Assembly: GCA_025201865.1 (NCBI GenBank) | Contig: MU603025.1 | Span: 11,718 to 25,332, forward strand | Direction: 5' to 3' | Length of the DNA: 13,615 nucleotides | Source: Ramicandelaber brevisporus | Taxonomy: Eukaryota; Kickxellomycota; Ramicandelaberales; Ramicandelaberaceae | Shown: in pieces, positions 1-8,583 of the stretch | Layout: the number at the start of each line of letters is the position of its first letter | Position numbering within the stretch: the first letter of the stretch is position 1 | Notes under the pieces: generated by a model | Told to the model about the DNA's origin: nothing | Seen by the model: the letters and a program-made list of their open reading frames with translations, nothing else | The model's database searches: none | Made by a program: the position numbers and the translations under genes

Positions 1-101
1 CTAATGATGGAAATCAGTATACAGCCTACATGAAGGTGAAGCCCACCAACTCGAGATATCCTATTAGGGCTCCTCGTCCTCAACCTCCAGCTAAGCCATA
101 A
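1..101 (+). CDS. 3' end of an unidentified protein-coding gene (partial)
   Basis: The frame whose first full codon starts at base 3 is open for 32 codons and stops at TAA 99-101; the other two forward frames stop early. The visible peptide ends in a Pro/Arg/Lys-rich tail (RAPRPQPPAKP). Codons such as AAG, GTG, CCC, ACC, AAC and TCG resemble the biased set of the subtilase and RAD23 genes here, which supports real coding sequence. A proline-rich basic tail could be a disordered C-terminus, but nothing identifies a family. The AT-rich stretch after the stop (104-140) suits a 3' UTR. The gene begins outside the window. Confidence 0.5.
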   Translation, partial: NDGNQYTAYMKVKPTNSRYPIRAPRPQPPAKP

Positions 102-150
102 ATGTTTAGTAAATAAGAATTTTAGACATTTTATTTTATTCCACCACGCA

Positions 151-182
151 GACCTCCGCTCCACCTTGCCCCTTCGGAGGTC
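151..182. other. GC-rich 8-bp perfect stem-loop
   Basis: GACCTCCG at 151-158 is exactly complementary to CGGAGGTC at 175-182, enclosing a 16-base loop. It stands out in otherwise AT-rich sequence between the first gene's stop and the F-box/LRR gene. It could be an RNA hairpin in either transcript, a dyad-symmetric binding site, or chance. No tRNA or known ncRNA structure surrounds it. Confidence 0.35.
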
Positions 183-232
183 ATGCTTTCTCTCTCTTGA
201 AACACACTTTATTCCCCCATAGTTTTTAATAA

Positions 233-1864
233 GATATTAACCTCTTCTTTGATGCTCGCGCAGCCCACCGGCTCTTGACCGTGTCTAATGAATTCCATTC
301 CTTGTTCTCCAGAAGAGTGTGGTGGGAGCTTGACAAAAAAGTATTCACTCTACCAGAGCCAACGCGTTCAACAGCACTTGCACGATATGGCAAACTGGTT
401 CGTTGTATTGATCTCAATGATGATATTTGGTCTGCCATTCGACCAGATGTCAACAATAGCGTTAGTATATACGATATTCTTTCGATATTTTCTGGTGTTA
501 CTACTTTGAGAATAAACAAATATCACAACTTCCTTGTATCAAAAGAATTACATATTACAGACGCTATCATGTGTTTCCCTAATTTATACAAGCTTCGTCT
601 CGCAATTGATAACGACAAAGAACCTTATGGTTTAGTTACTCTGGCCCTTGCTATTAACCATCGACAATGTCATCGTGACATGAGTCCTATAGAATATTTA
701 CAGTTAGCCTCCATCAACAGTTCTACTGAACATCCATGGGCTCGGTTGTCCAGTTTCGTGAGCATGGTTTTGAATAACTATACAATGAAAATGAAAATTA
801 CAGCTTTGTCCACTAGCCCTACACTTCCTTCTTTATCTGACCTTCAAATATTAAGAAAGTACCTAACTTCTCGGCCAGATGTAATAGAGCATCATGATGC
901 ACAATTTTGCTATGCCACTTTAAACCGTTCTTTGTATTCGAGATCATTAAACGACTTTTATTCTTGCGATGACTCACAGCTACATCAATTGTCATTACGA
1001 ATTTGCTGTGCGAGTCCATTTACTTACGATTACGATGATATCATACCAAGTAACTTCCCTCGTCTTCAAGCAATAAATATTAATGGGTATGAATGTGAAA
1101 ACATGGAATCTGACTCCTATCCTCCAGCGTGGAAAATGGCGTTGTTGCAAACTTGGCCAAATCTCAATGAACTAGACTTATCAATCAACGTGACATGCAA
1201 TCAGTTAATGAATATTTTAGAATACAACCACAGATTGACTAGATTGGCCATAAAGCTACAACCAATAATATTAGATGAAAACAGCACATTTAACCTGGCA
1301 ACAATATTACCACTGCTTCCGAAATTGCAACGTTTATACTTTAGTGGTAATAATGAAATGAAAATCGATTACAATCCTGACTATAACGATGAAGATATCC
1401 TCAATCGATCACAACTTTATAGTACTCAGTTCAATTATCTTGATCTCTCCTCTCGTATATTCAAGCTTATATATTCTTTACCAAGACTCAACTGGCTAGA
1501 TATTGAGTACTGTCGACTTTCTCCAACCAATGCTATTGAAATCACAAACATGGACGATTCCATCAATGATCTAAATGAGATCGACATAACTGAAGGTGAT
1601 GATGATGAGGATGATGATGCCACTTTATATCTGGAATTGATGACAATGTTAAATACAATATCAGCGAAGTATATTTTCAACAATCCATGCGGTATCAAAG
1701 ATTTTACTCTTCGTATAAGTGAAGATGATAATGGCTGGTCGCTAGATGTAATACTTGAGATGACAGCATTAATGCCTGAGCTACGAAGGATTTATTTAGA
1801 TGGAGAGGCGGATGACATCCCAAGAGCTTTACTAGAACGATTTTCTTTTCTACTGGTAACATAG
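233..1864 (+). CDS. F-box/LRR-like protein, 5' end unresolved
   Basis: The uninterrupted frame runs from just after TAA 230-232 to TAG 1862-1864 (543 codons). Its first residues (INLFFDARAAHRLLTVSNEF, then HSLFSRRVWW) read like the second half of an F-box, the Skp1-binding motif of SCF ubiquitin ligases. The rest has degenerate leucine-rich repeats, for example FPNLYKLRL, FPRLQAI, WPNLNELDLS, LPKLQRLYF, LPRLNWLDI and MPELRRIYL, which would form the substrate-binding arc, plus an acidic patch (EGDDDEDDD) near the C-terminus. Family knowledge suggests an SCF substrate adaptor. The frame has no ATG until base 569, well past the F-box, so the true start must lie upstream through an intron, or the 5' end is damaged (see findings). 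Codons are AT-rich and weakly biased. The F-box call rests on the partial motif only. Confidence 0.65.
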   Translation, partial: DINLFFDARAAHRLLTVSNEFHSLFSRRVWWELDKKVFTLPEPTRSTALARYGKLVRCIDLNDDIWSAIRPDVNNSVSIYDILSIFSGVTTLRINKYHNFLVSKELHITDAIMCFPNLYKLRLAIDNDKEPYGLVTLALAINHRQCHRDMSPIEYLQLASINSSTEHPWARLSSFVSMVLNNYTMKMKITALSTSPTLPSLSDLQILRKYLTSRPDVIEHHDAQFCYATLNRSLYSRSLNDFYSCDDSQLHQLSLRICCASPFTYDYDDIIPSNFPRLQAININGYECENMESDSYPPAWKMALLQTWPNLNELDLSINVTCNQLMNILEYNHRLTRLAIKLQPIILDENSTFNLATILPLLPKLQRLYFSGNNEMKIDYNPDYNDEDILNRSQLYSTQFNYLDLSSRIFKLIYSLPRLNWLDIEYCRLSPTNAIEITNMDDSINDLNEIDITEGDDDEDDDATLYLELMTMLNTISAKYIFNNPCGIKDFTLRISEDDNGWSLDVILEMTALMPELRRIYLDGEADDIPRALLERFSFLLVT

Positions 1865-2137
1865 TATTATTATTTATACGATCCGGTTCACATTATGACG
1901 TAATCCTATTCTAGTCTATTCAATGAGAAACGGAGAGAAAAGCTGTATCAACCAAGTTGACGAAAGCATAGCTTGAGTGATATGCTTGTTGAATGCGCTG
2001 ATCTCCATCTCGCACTACAACAAACTCGTCGGATGAAGTACGGTGGTTAAAAGTCTATTACTCTCTTACTCCACTGACTCATCAATCCCATCTCATTTCT
2101 TTAATTTTATAATCTTTAATCAAAGAATTACATCGAT
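1865..2137. other. Convergent intergenic region
   Basis: These 273 bases lie between the stops of two convergent genes and must hold both 3' UTRs. The left end is AT-rich (TATTATTATTTATAC at 1864-1878) and the right end is T-rich (2095-2125), as expected for cleavage/polyadenylation zones on each strand. I see no additional gene, tRNA or repeat. Confidence 0.5.
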
Positions 2138-4816
2138 TTAGTTGGGACCATTGGCTGGCTTAGCAGTGTTACGAGATGACTTGAGGTAGAACACTGGCGA
2201 GTTGTGAGTGTAGTACGAATCAGCTGCGCTTGGGTTGGTGAATGGACGCTGGAAGCGAGCAACCAGGCGGTACTTGCCCTCCGGCAACGGCTTGTTGGTG
2301 GCCTTGCACGACGGTGCAGTCTCCCACTGGAACACGCTCTTGTCACACACATACTCAGACAATGCTGGCTCGATTGTACGCCAGGTTGGCACATTGTCGT
2401 AGTAAGCAGCCCAACCGACAGATTCATTGGTGTCAGCCTTGATGAATGCAATGTCGACGTGTGGAGACGCGTACTTGGTGTCGAAGCTGACCTTGGCAAA
2501 CTCGTCCTGGAATGGATCCCAGATCGGAGTGCCGTCGGTGGTGTTGCCAACGAACTTCTGCGTGAAGGTCGGCGGCTTGGCCAGAACTGGAGCGCGAGAG
2601 TAGTCGCCTTTGACACCAGCGTATGGAGCACGAGCAATGGCGATGCCGTTTGGAACTGGCTGGCGTGGCGTGGCGACAATCCAGCCGCCGTAGATGAACA
2701 GGTCGGCGTCGTTCAGGTTGCTTGGCGGGGTGATGGTGACAGCAACAGTGGCAGAGCGGTCGGATGGAATCGACAGAGTGCTTGGTGAGAAGGAGACCGA
2801 GGCAGAGGCATTGGCGAAGCGCTGAGCGCCATATGGTGCGTTAAAGTAGTCCTCAACAAAGGTAGTGGCGATGGCAGACTCGTGCGAGAAGTCAAATACA
2901 ACTGGGTAGTCGGCGTTGTTGCGCAGTGTGAGAGTCTTGACATATGTGCCCTTGAAGTCTGGACGGCCAGTGTCGTTGAGCGAGAGCTGGGATGGAGTGA
3001 AGACGGACTGGGCATAGTTGAGGAAGTTAGTGGCATTGACAACACCAGCACCAATAGAGACAGGGTTGTCCAGACCAGGGAAGGTAGCCTGGGAATAGTG
3101 CGGCAGAACGTTGCGAGCACCACTCTGAAGACGAGCGTGCATTTCAGCTGGAGTCGAGCCATTGTACTTTTGGAGGTACAATGCAATCAAACCGGAGATG
3201 TACGGTGTGGCCATCGAAGTGCCACCCATCGAGCCGTATGAACCCTTGGCGACTGGAATGGTTGACCAGATAGCACCACCTGGAGCAGCAATTGCCGGCT
3301 TGAGAGTGAGATCGGCAGCGAGGCCACGAGATGCGTACCAAGAAATCTGACCGGCAGTTGGGTGGTTGGCGGGGTGAGTTCCCTCAGCACCAGTGATGAT
3401 GACCTGCGTGCCCTTGGCAAGAGCATCCTTGAGCGGTGCAGCGACGGTTGGCCACATCTGCAGATATGGAACGGACGACTTGGCGGCGGTATTGGTGTTG
3501 ATCTGAGCACTGCCCTTGTCGGCATCGTAGTAGAAGATGATAGCCTTGGGACCGGCAGCATCAATCTTGTCCGAAGCAATTGGACCACACTTGGCATCGT
3601 ACGACTCGAACAACACAACCTTGCCAGCAACATCGGCCAAGTTGGACACCTCGCAGCGAGTGCCGTCAGCAACAATGTTGGCAACAACCAGAGGAGCATT
3701 CTTGACGTTCTTGAAGACATCGTTGTTGGCAGCACCGGCAAATCGGTCGATTGGATACATGGTGTCTGGTGCGACATTGGATGTGAACACACTAACAACC
3801 TTGTGCAGATTGTCAATGGCTGTGACTGCAATCACACCCTCAACACTGGCAGGTGTAGTCGCAGTCCACAAGCGACCCTCCTCGTTTGCATTGCAGTTAA
3901 CCATGATGACACCAGACTTCATGGCGTTCTTGTAGGCAACGGAGACTGGATCCCATGGGAAACGACCAGACTGGGCAATCGACACCGAAATGATGTCCAT
4001 GTTGTCGCCAACAGCGCGCTCGACAGCCTGAACGAAAACGTCATCTCCAGCGATAGTAGCATCACAATCACCAATGCGGTAAGCACCGAAAGTGACCTCT
4101 GGAGCAATACCAGCAATGGTGGTGCCAGCAGCGCCAACAATTCCGGCAACGTGGGTGCCATGGCCGTAGCAATCCTTGACGTCCTTTGGATCTGGAGTAA
4201 TGTAGTTATATCCATAAGCAACACGGCAGCCCGGACCAAAGCAGCCACCAAGATCGGGATGAGTGTAGTCGATACCAGTGTCAATGATACCAACCTTGAT
4301 GCCCTTGCCGGTGACCTTGTACTTGTCACGAGCCACGATGGCGTCAGTCAGAGTGTGGACCTGCTTCATCGTCTCCGGAATGGACGCGTTGAGGGCCGGA
4401 CTGGGGTTATCAGTGAATGCGCGGCCGATCTTGCGAGCAGAGTTGACAGCACTTGGAGAAGCAACAACAAGTGGAGTTGGCAGTTCCAGCTTGCGGCGGT
4501 AGACTTGTGTAATGTGCTTGACACCCTCGACCTTGGACAGACGCTCAACGTCGTCAGGAGTCAGATTCTCAACAGCAGCACCTGGGAAGACACGGCCATA
4601 CTTGAACTTGATGTTGTTGGTGGAAATGCCAGCACTCGCCAGAACAGAGTCAATCTTGTCAGCGCTCGCCTTGATGTCGGCAGTGGCAGCCTGCGCTGGC
4701 GTCTCGATTTCGATAATGTAGCGGCCGGGGATAGCCTCAGCCTTGGCAACCTTGGCAGCAGCGTAGCCAGCAGCAGCAGTCATGGCGACTGCGGCAGAAA
4801 GGAGTGAGAATCGCAT
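2138..4816 (-). CDS. Secreted subtilisin-like serine protease (S8, vpr-like, with PA insert)
   Basis: This is an 892-residue preproenzyme starting at ATG 4816. Residues 1-21 form an Ala-rich signal peptide. Residues ~32-110 match an I9 inhibitor prodomain, followed by a basic site (RRK, 107-109) where Kex2-type maturation is possible. The S8 catalytic residues are all visible: Asp179 in IIDTGID, His219 in GHGTHVAG and Ser534 in GGTSMATP, with Asn311 the likely oxyanion residue. The ~220 residues between His and Ser contain a PA-like insert (~375-475), and an Fn3-like domain follows (~615-735), as in vpr-type minor extracellular proteases. At least eight N-glycosylation sequons (for example N84, N143, N552, N594, N614, N669, N758, N797) and paired cysteines fit a secreted protein. 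It likely degrades extracellular protein for nutrition. No intron interrupts it, and codon bias is strong. It is transcribed divergently from the coiled-coil gene, with a TATA box ~130 nt upstream of the ATG. Confidence 0.95.
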   Translation of the reverse strand: MRFSLLSAAVAMTAAAGYAAAKVAKAEAIPGRYIIEIETPAQAATADIKASADKIDSVLASAGISTNNIKFKYGRVFPGAAVENLTPDDVERLSKVEGVKHITQVYRRKLELPTPLVVASPSAVNSARKIGRAFTDNPSPALNASIPETMKQVHTLTDAIVARDKYKVTGKGIKVGIIDTGIDYTHPDLGGCFGPGCRVAYGYNYITPDPKDVKDCYGHGTHVAGIVGAAGTTIAGIAPEVTFGAYRIGDCDATIAGDDVFVQAVERAVGDNMDIISVSIAQSGRFPWDPVSVAYKNAMKSGVIMVNCNANEEGRLWTATTPASVEGVIAVTAIDNLHKVVSVFTSNVAPDTMYPIDRFAGAANNDVFKNVKNAPLVVANIVADGTRCEVSNLADVAGKVVLFESYDAKCGPIASDKIDAAGPKAIIFYYDADKGSAQINTNTAAKSSVPYLQMWPTVAAPLKDALAKGTQVIITGAEGTHPANHPTAGQISWYASRGLAADLTLKPAIAAPGGAIWSTIPVAKGSYGSMGGTSMATPYISGLIALYLQKYNGSTPAEMHARLQSGARNVLPHYSQATFPGLDNPVSIGAGVVNATNFLNYAQSVFTPSQLSLNDTGRPDFKGTYVKTLTLRNNADYPVVFDFSHESAIATTFVEDYFNAPYGAQRFANASASVSFSPSTLSIPSDRSATVAVTITPPSNLNDADLFIYGGWIVATPRQPVPNGIAIARAPYAGVKGDYSRAPVLAKPPTFTQKFVGNTTDGTPIWDPFQDEFAKVSFDTKYASPHVDIAFIKADTNESVGWAAYYDNVPTWRTIEPALSEYVCDKSVFQWETAPSCKATNKPLPEGKYRLVARFQRPFTNPSAADSYYTHNSPVFYLKSSRNTAKPANGPN

Positions 4817-4946
4817 TTAGAGCGAAGTGTATCGTTGAGAAGTAAAGAGACAGAGAGAGTGGGAGAAGTCAGTGATTGCAGAGGCGGATAGAGTTGATGG
4901 TGAACAAGTGCCAAGTGTGTCGGATAAGACGGCCGTGCTGCTTACC

Positions 4947-4953
4947 CTTTATA
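4947..4953 (-). promoter_or_regulatory. Candidate TATA box of the subtilase gene
   Basis: The minus strand reads TATAAAG here, 131-137 nt upstream of the subtilase ATG. It is the only good TATA element in the proximal promoter. Transcription would start near 4915-4925, giving a ~100-nt leader that includes the GA-rich stretch. This is positional inference from a consensus match. Confidence 0.5.
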
Positions 4954-5055
4954 CCATAAACCGGAGACTTGTTCGGCGAACTGGAGGTGCTCGATCCTTT
5001 CAGTTGGCTCCCAGGTAACACTGTTGAACTGCCACCTCACTCTTGCTCCGTGCGT

Positions 5056-5071
5056 ACTCGAGTACTCGAGT
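5056..5071. promoter_or_regulatory. 16-bp perfect palindrome, two adjacent ACTCGAGT octamers
   Basis: ACTCGAGT occurs twice head to tail (5056-5063 and 5064-5071). Each octamer is a palindrome, and so is the 16-mer. Two adjacent symmetric sites are typical of dimeric transcription-factor binding, and the position (~240 bases from the subtilase ATG) suits an upstream activating site. The factor is unknown. Confidence 0.35.
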
Positions 5072-5092
5072 CGCCAGTGCCGCTGATTCACC

Positions 5093-5162
5093 GACTCTCA
5101 TCCTCTCATCCTCGCTCATTCACTCATCCTCACTCACTCGCTCACTCTCTCTCTCTCTCTCG
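5093..5162. repeat. CT-rich tract ending in a (CT)8 microsatellite
   Basis: A 70-base stretch made almost entirely of CTCA/CTCT/CATC units ends in an uninterrupted CT run at 5145-5160. On the minus strand it is a GAGA tract ~300 bases upstream of the subtilase start. Such tracts can exclude nucleosomes or bind GAGA-type factors. Here that is only a possibility. Confidence 0.6.
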
Positions 5163-5221
5163 TGATGAAAGTCCCCGAAATATCTCCGATTCAGAAACAT
5201 CGCGGAGTGGTACACAATGTT

Positions 5222-5233
5222 GTGCTCGAGCAC
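5222..5233. promoter_or_regulatory. 12-bp perfect palindrome GTGCTCGAGCAC
   Basis: This dyad-symmetric 12-mer shares its CTCGAG core with the double palindrome ~155 bases to the left, making three CTCGAG cores in this promoter region. A homodimeric regulator recognising CTCGAG is a reasonable inference; none can be named. Confidence 0.3.
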
Positions 5234-5710
5234 CAATCTGCGTTCTATTCTAATATAGTCTTAGGTAAGCATCACCCTGGACATTGCCCGAGGTGTCACC
5301 GAGGTCTTGGCAGCAGAACGATTCAGCCAATGATCATCACCACGATTCAAACTAAATTGTGACTAGCAATGAGCGAATTAATATAGAAGTCGTTCGCGGC
5401 TAATTAGTAGCAACGCGGACATGCTTTAAACAGCTACCCTTCTTGAGACGAGAAAAAGATGGCATTTAAAACGACAGCAAAGTAACCAATCAAATGCATC
5501 CATCCGTTCATCCATCTGTTGTATACAAGAAAAGGACCTATATTTACACAATGCTAGTTGGCTATCACCACCTATCGCCGTGAAGTTGCTGCGTAGGTGT
5601 TCTGTGGCTGAATGTTCTTGACGCCGTTCCTTGATGGATGCCGTCATTCTGTTGGTCCCTGTTTCATTCGCAACCCAAATTTAGATTGACAATCCAACAC
5701 ACACGACTTT

Positions 5711-5718
5711 TATATTTA
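5711..5718 (+). promoter_or_regulatory. Candidate TATA element of the coiled-coil gene
   Basis: TATATTTA lies ~61-68 nt upstream of the ATG at 5779, followed by a T-rich run with repeated TTTTTG units (5720-5740). The arrangement is common in fungal core promoters. The match is loose and the local AT-richness makes chance likely. Confidence 0.3.
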
Positions 5719-5778
5719 TTTTTGTTTTTGTTTTTGCTTTGTTGTTTGTCCAAAGAGTAACCAACGCAATCGCAACCT

Positions 5779-8433
5779 ATGCAGAGCGATGACCGACAGC
5801 AGTACAGTGGTGGCAGTAACAGCAGCTACAGTAATAACACTCGCGAGATGACACCAGAACACGTTCGTAGCCAGCACAGAAGGCAGCGTAGAAGAGACGC
5901 TGCAGCCGCAGAAAGCGACGTTGATTCACCTTCAGCAGTCAAATCGCGAGGCGGAAGACGGCGGCGACAAGGGTTGAAACTGGAGGATTCGCCCAAGCTG
6001 AGCTCTAGTCAAGCGGTAGGCGGTGGTTTAGAGAGCGATCGTGTTCGGAGAGGTAGTGCGGATACTGGAATGGCAGTGTCGAATTTGTTTGTTGACCCTT
6101 TGCCTTCATTGCGATCAAACGACATCAATGGCGGCAGTAACAATAACAGTAACAGTAACAGTAACAGTAATAGACTCAAAGGGAATATTGCATCAAAGAC
6201 ATCGAACAGTGCTGATATAGTAGACTTGCTATTGGAAGCAGATAATGTGAGAAATGGAGTTGGAGCTGCAGCTGGAGCTGGAGCTGGAGTTGAAGACAGT
6301 GATTATAGCGATATTGATATGGATAGAGTAAAGCAGTTTAAATCCAATTCACACCAGTTATTGCCTTCAATGCAACAAACTACGTCACACCCAGATAACA
6401 TGAATAACAGTATTGGACATCGGAGAAGATCATCAGGAAGATTGCAAGCACTGATTGAAGAAGAACCAAATATATCTCAACATCAGCTTCAGTTGCCGCG
6501 GTCATTGCCTGCATCACCTCACGGAAGTGCAAGAGCGTCCAAAACACTGACACGTACGCCAATATCAAGCATATCATCAGGAACTGGCTCTCACCAACAG
6601 AGATTGGCACTAAATATGGAGATGGCTCTAAACACATTTAGCAATTCATCATCTGAAAAGAGATATATTGCCAATCAGTCGCCGACAATTGACAGACTCC
6701 ATCAATTTAATAACATTGATTCAGCCACGTTAGCATCAGTAAGTTCGCTGTCGAATATTGGACAATTGGCCAATGCATCAATGTCATCTCTCGAGTTGCC
6801 AGGAAGAGCCTCATCACCCGGTCCACCTCAGCTAAACAGCAGCAGTGGACATGTACTGAATCACCAAAGCAGCGCCAATATAGGACAATCATCGCTGCGT
6901 AAATTGGTTCCGAGTATAGCATCATCAGACAGTGGACAGTACAGTAGCGGCAATAACAATGCAGTAAAAGTCAAATCGAAATCTAGCATGTCAAGCGATC
7001 ACATTCAATCAATAGAAAAGATGGGAAAGACAGATAAGACAGATAAGACGGATAAGACATTGGCACAGCAGGAAAGAATTCAGCGAGAAACAGTGGCAGA
7101 ATATGAAAGAATTATTCAGAAAATGAAAAGCAATCATAGATCAGAACTGGCTGCAATCAAACAAGCTCATGTTGAAAAGGTGGAGCAGTTAGTAAACGAA
7201 ATCACAATACAGCAGGATTTGGTTGATCATTATAAACAATTATTGGCCAGTCTAGGAATGCCACATCCACCAATACCTCCAAAATCTACCAGTGGCGGTC
7301 TTACTTCAAACGACGACAATGATGCCAATGATGATGATGATGAAGTTGATGCGGAGAGAAGAAGACTGCGTCACCAGCGACGACAAACCGCAAGCAGTGC
7401 AAAGCGCAGAGTATCAGAGAGATTTGTTCAGGATGAAGATGATGCCAGTTACATTGAAATGCAGTATCAAAAGGCAGTGTCAGACAGAAGAAGAGCAGAG
7501 CTTAAATCCCACCAGCTGTGCAGCAGCATTAATGAATCCATCTTCTTGCTGGGAAATGAATTGAATGGAGTGTATGCAATCTGTGCAGCAGTATCAGACA
7601 CTGGTGAAATTGGTAAACCAGCAACAGAGGAACAGAAGCTAAAGGAAATGGTCAGAAGACCGTCAGTGAGCCAGGGCCATGAATTACTGGCTCAAAAGGT
7701 GGGAAGATCGACAAGTGTGTCCTCTGTTAACACCAGCACTCACCAACCAGTCTCTAGAATGCATCATCCTCCACTGGGTAGTAACAACAGCATTGGTGGT
7801 GGTAATATCAATAGTAGTGGAGCACTAAAGAGATCAAGTGCAATTAGACACCACGCAGGATACAGTTCAACGAGATCAAGCTTGGATGAGGAGAATGTGA
7901 GATTTAGCTACACGAGAACTCTGAATGCTTCTGCCTCATCTGCCACAAGCCCTCTATCGCCAACTTCGCCCACTCATCCAGTCACACTGCAGCTGCCCTC
8001 TCTACAATTTGGCTCCAATGGTGGTGGTAGTGGTGGTGGTGGTGGTGGTGGTGGTGGTGGCATGGCTGAACCAGCACCTGACTCTCCCCGTGCTGCATCT
8101 GCTTCTTCATCAATGGCATCCCTCCAGCGGCAGTCTCTTCGATCAGCAGTTCCTCTCAGACCTCGAACTGACCTTGCATCCTCAGCAAGATCAAGCTTTG
8201 ATATCGATCCAGTCAAAGCAGGCAACATCAGCTCAGGAGATTCTATTACTGAAGACTTATTATGGCGGCCGCCATCAACCACGCCATCAGCGTCATCTCC
8301 TACAACTCGGCCCAGTCTTGACGATAGTCGAATGATGCCGCCTGCCTTGCCCGCAATGTCATCTGCACGACCCTCCTCATCATCATCGCCTTCTTCCTCG
8401 TCATCTGCTTTTAGACAGCCCATTTACTCTTAA
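5779..8433 (+). CDS. Low-complexity Ser-rich protein with central coiled coil, function unknown
   Basis: This 884-residue protein runs from ATG 5779 in an uninterrupted frame; I do not recognise a family. Residues 1-410 are disordered: Ser/Asn-rich, with basic clusters (RRQRRR, GGRRRRQG) that could act as nuclear localisation signals. Residues 415-427 repeat Lys-Thr-Asp. A strongly helical segment at ~428-493 (QQERIQRETVAEYERIIQKM onward) looks like a coiled coil, and a second helix (~558-607) starts YIEMQYQKAVSDRRRAEL. The C-terminal third is Ser/Pro-rich with a Gly run (748-761). Several basic-directed phospho-sites are visible (RRRSS, KRSS, RRPS, GRSTS). This architecture is typical of fungal scaffold or cell-polarity proteins regulated by phosphorylation, but that is inference. 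Codons are weakly biased, consistent with low expression. RAD23 follows on the same strand. Confidence 0.85.
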   Translation: MQSDDRQQYSGGSNSSYSNNTREMTPEHVRSQHRRQRRRDAAAAESDVDSPSAVKSRGGRRRRQGLKLEDSPKLSSSQAVGGGLESDRVRRGSADTGMAVSNLFVDPLPSLRSNDINGGSNNNSNSNSNSNRLKGNIASKTSNSADIVDLLLEADNVRNGVGAAAGAGAGVEDSDYSDIDMDRVKQFKSNSHQLLPSMQQTTSHPDNMNNSIGHRRRSSGRLQALIEEEPNISQHQLQLPRSLPASPHGSARASKTLTRTPISSISSGTGSHQQRLALNMEMALNTFSNSSSEKRYIANQSPTIDRLHQFNNIDSATLASVSSLSNIGQLANASMSSLELPGRASSPGPPQLNSSSGHVLNHQSSANIGQSSLRKLVPSIASSDSGQYSSGNNNAVKVKSKSSMSSDHIQSIEKMGKTDKTDKTDKTLAQQERIQRETVAEYERIIQKMKSNHRSELAAIKQAHVEKVEQLVNEITIQQDLVDHYKQLLASLGMPHPPIPPKSTSGGLTSNDDNDANDDDDEVDAERRRLRHQRRQTASSAKRRVSERFVQDEDDASYIEMQYQKAVSDRRRAELKSHQLCSSINESIFLLGNELNGVYAICAAVSDTGEIGKPATEEQKLKEMVRRPSVSQGHELLAQKVGRSTSVSSVNTSTHQPVSRMHHPPLGSNNSIGGGNINSSGALKRSSAIRHHAGYSSTRSSLDEENVRFSYTRTLNASASSATSPLSPTSPTHPVTLQLPSLQFGSNGGGSGGGGGGGGGGMAEPAPDSPRAASASSSMASLQRQSLRSAVPLRPRTDLASSARSSFDIDPVKAGNISSGDSITEDLLWRPPSTTPSASSPTTRPSLDDSRMMPPALPAMSSARPSSSSSPSSSSSAFRQPIYS
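6145..6168 (+). repeat. AACAGT hexamer tandem repeat (4 copies), in frame
   Basis: Four perfect AACAGT units encode alternating Asn-Ser inside the disordered N-terminal half of the coiled-coil protein. The repeat keeps the frame and probably varies in length between strains. Confidence 0.8.
7027..7053 (+). repeat. 9-bp tandem repeat encoding Lys-Thr-Asp (3 copies)
   Basis: AAGACAGAT is repeated three times, the third copy with one silent change, followed by a partial AAGACA. It encodes KTD units directly before the predicted coiled coil. The silent difference shows that the protein repeat, not just the DNA, is intact. Confidence 0.8.
8020..8061 (+). repeat. GGT trinucleotide repeat encoding a Gly run
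   Basis: Three GGT codons, one AGT, then nine GGT and one GGC encode a flexible Gly linker near the C-terminus of the coiled-coil protein. It is an in-frame microsatellite, prone to length change by slippage. Confidence 0.8.
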
Positions 8434-8583
8434 TATTAATTATTACATTTACCTTTACCTTTAAAGTACTCTCGACACTTTACTCTCATGTTCCTCTTGA
8501 TCCTTTTGATTCTTGCCTGTTGATTCTGGATACAAGCCACAATGTTACCACGTTGACTGCGGTCAGTTGGGTTGTCCAACCTT

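Larger units (their letters stand above)
4817..5778. other. Divergent promoter region between the subtilase and coiled-coil genes
   Basis: These 962 bases lie between two start codons. The subtilase side holds a purine-rich leader (GAGACAGAGAGAG near 4847-4860), a TATA box, and GATA cores (GGATAAGA at 4922-4929, GCGGATAG near 4883). GATA sites suggest nitrogen control of a secreted protease, but this is inference from short motifs. The middle holds CTCGAG palindromes and a CT-rich tract. The right end is T-rich (5708-5750) ahead of the ATG at 5779. A short open frame at 5162-5362 has no coding signature. I see no convincing gene here. Confidence 0.6.

Noticed and set aside
3362-4807. 481-codon open frame on the + strand opposite the subtilase
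   Set aside because: It is antisense to a well-supported catalytic protein, starts at GTG, and has no recognisable domain. Strong codon bias in the real gene often leaves the opposite strand open.
5093-5162. CRISPR or satellite array in the CT-rich tract
   Set aside because: The units are short and irregular without spacers. It is a simple pyrimidine-rich tract.
5162-5362. Small + strand gene of 66 codons in the divergent promoter
   Set aside because: No codon bias or domain. A GTAAGC donor lies inside it, but no credible gene model results, so I leave it as intergenic sequence.
7974-8423. 149-codon minus-strand frame with a poly-Pro run
   Set aside because: The Pro run is only the complement of the GGT repeat in the coiled-coil gene, and the acidic part mirrors Ser-rich codons.
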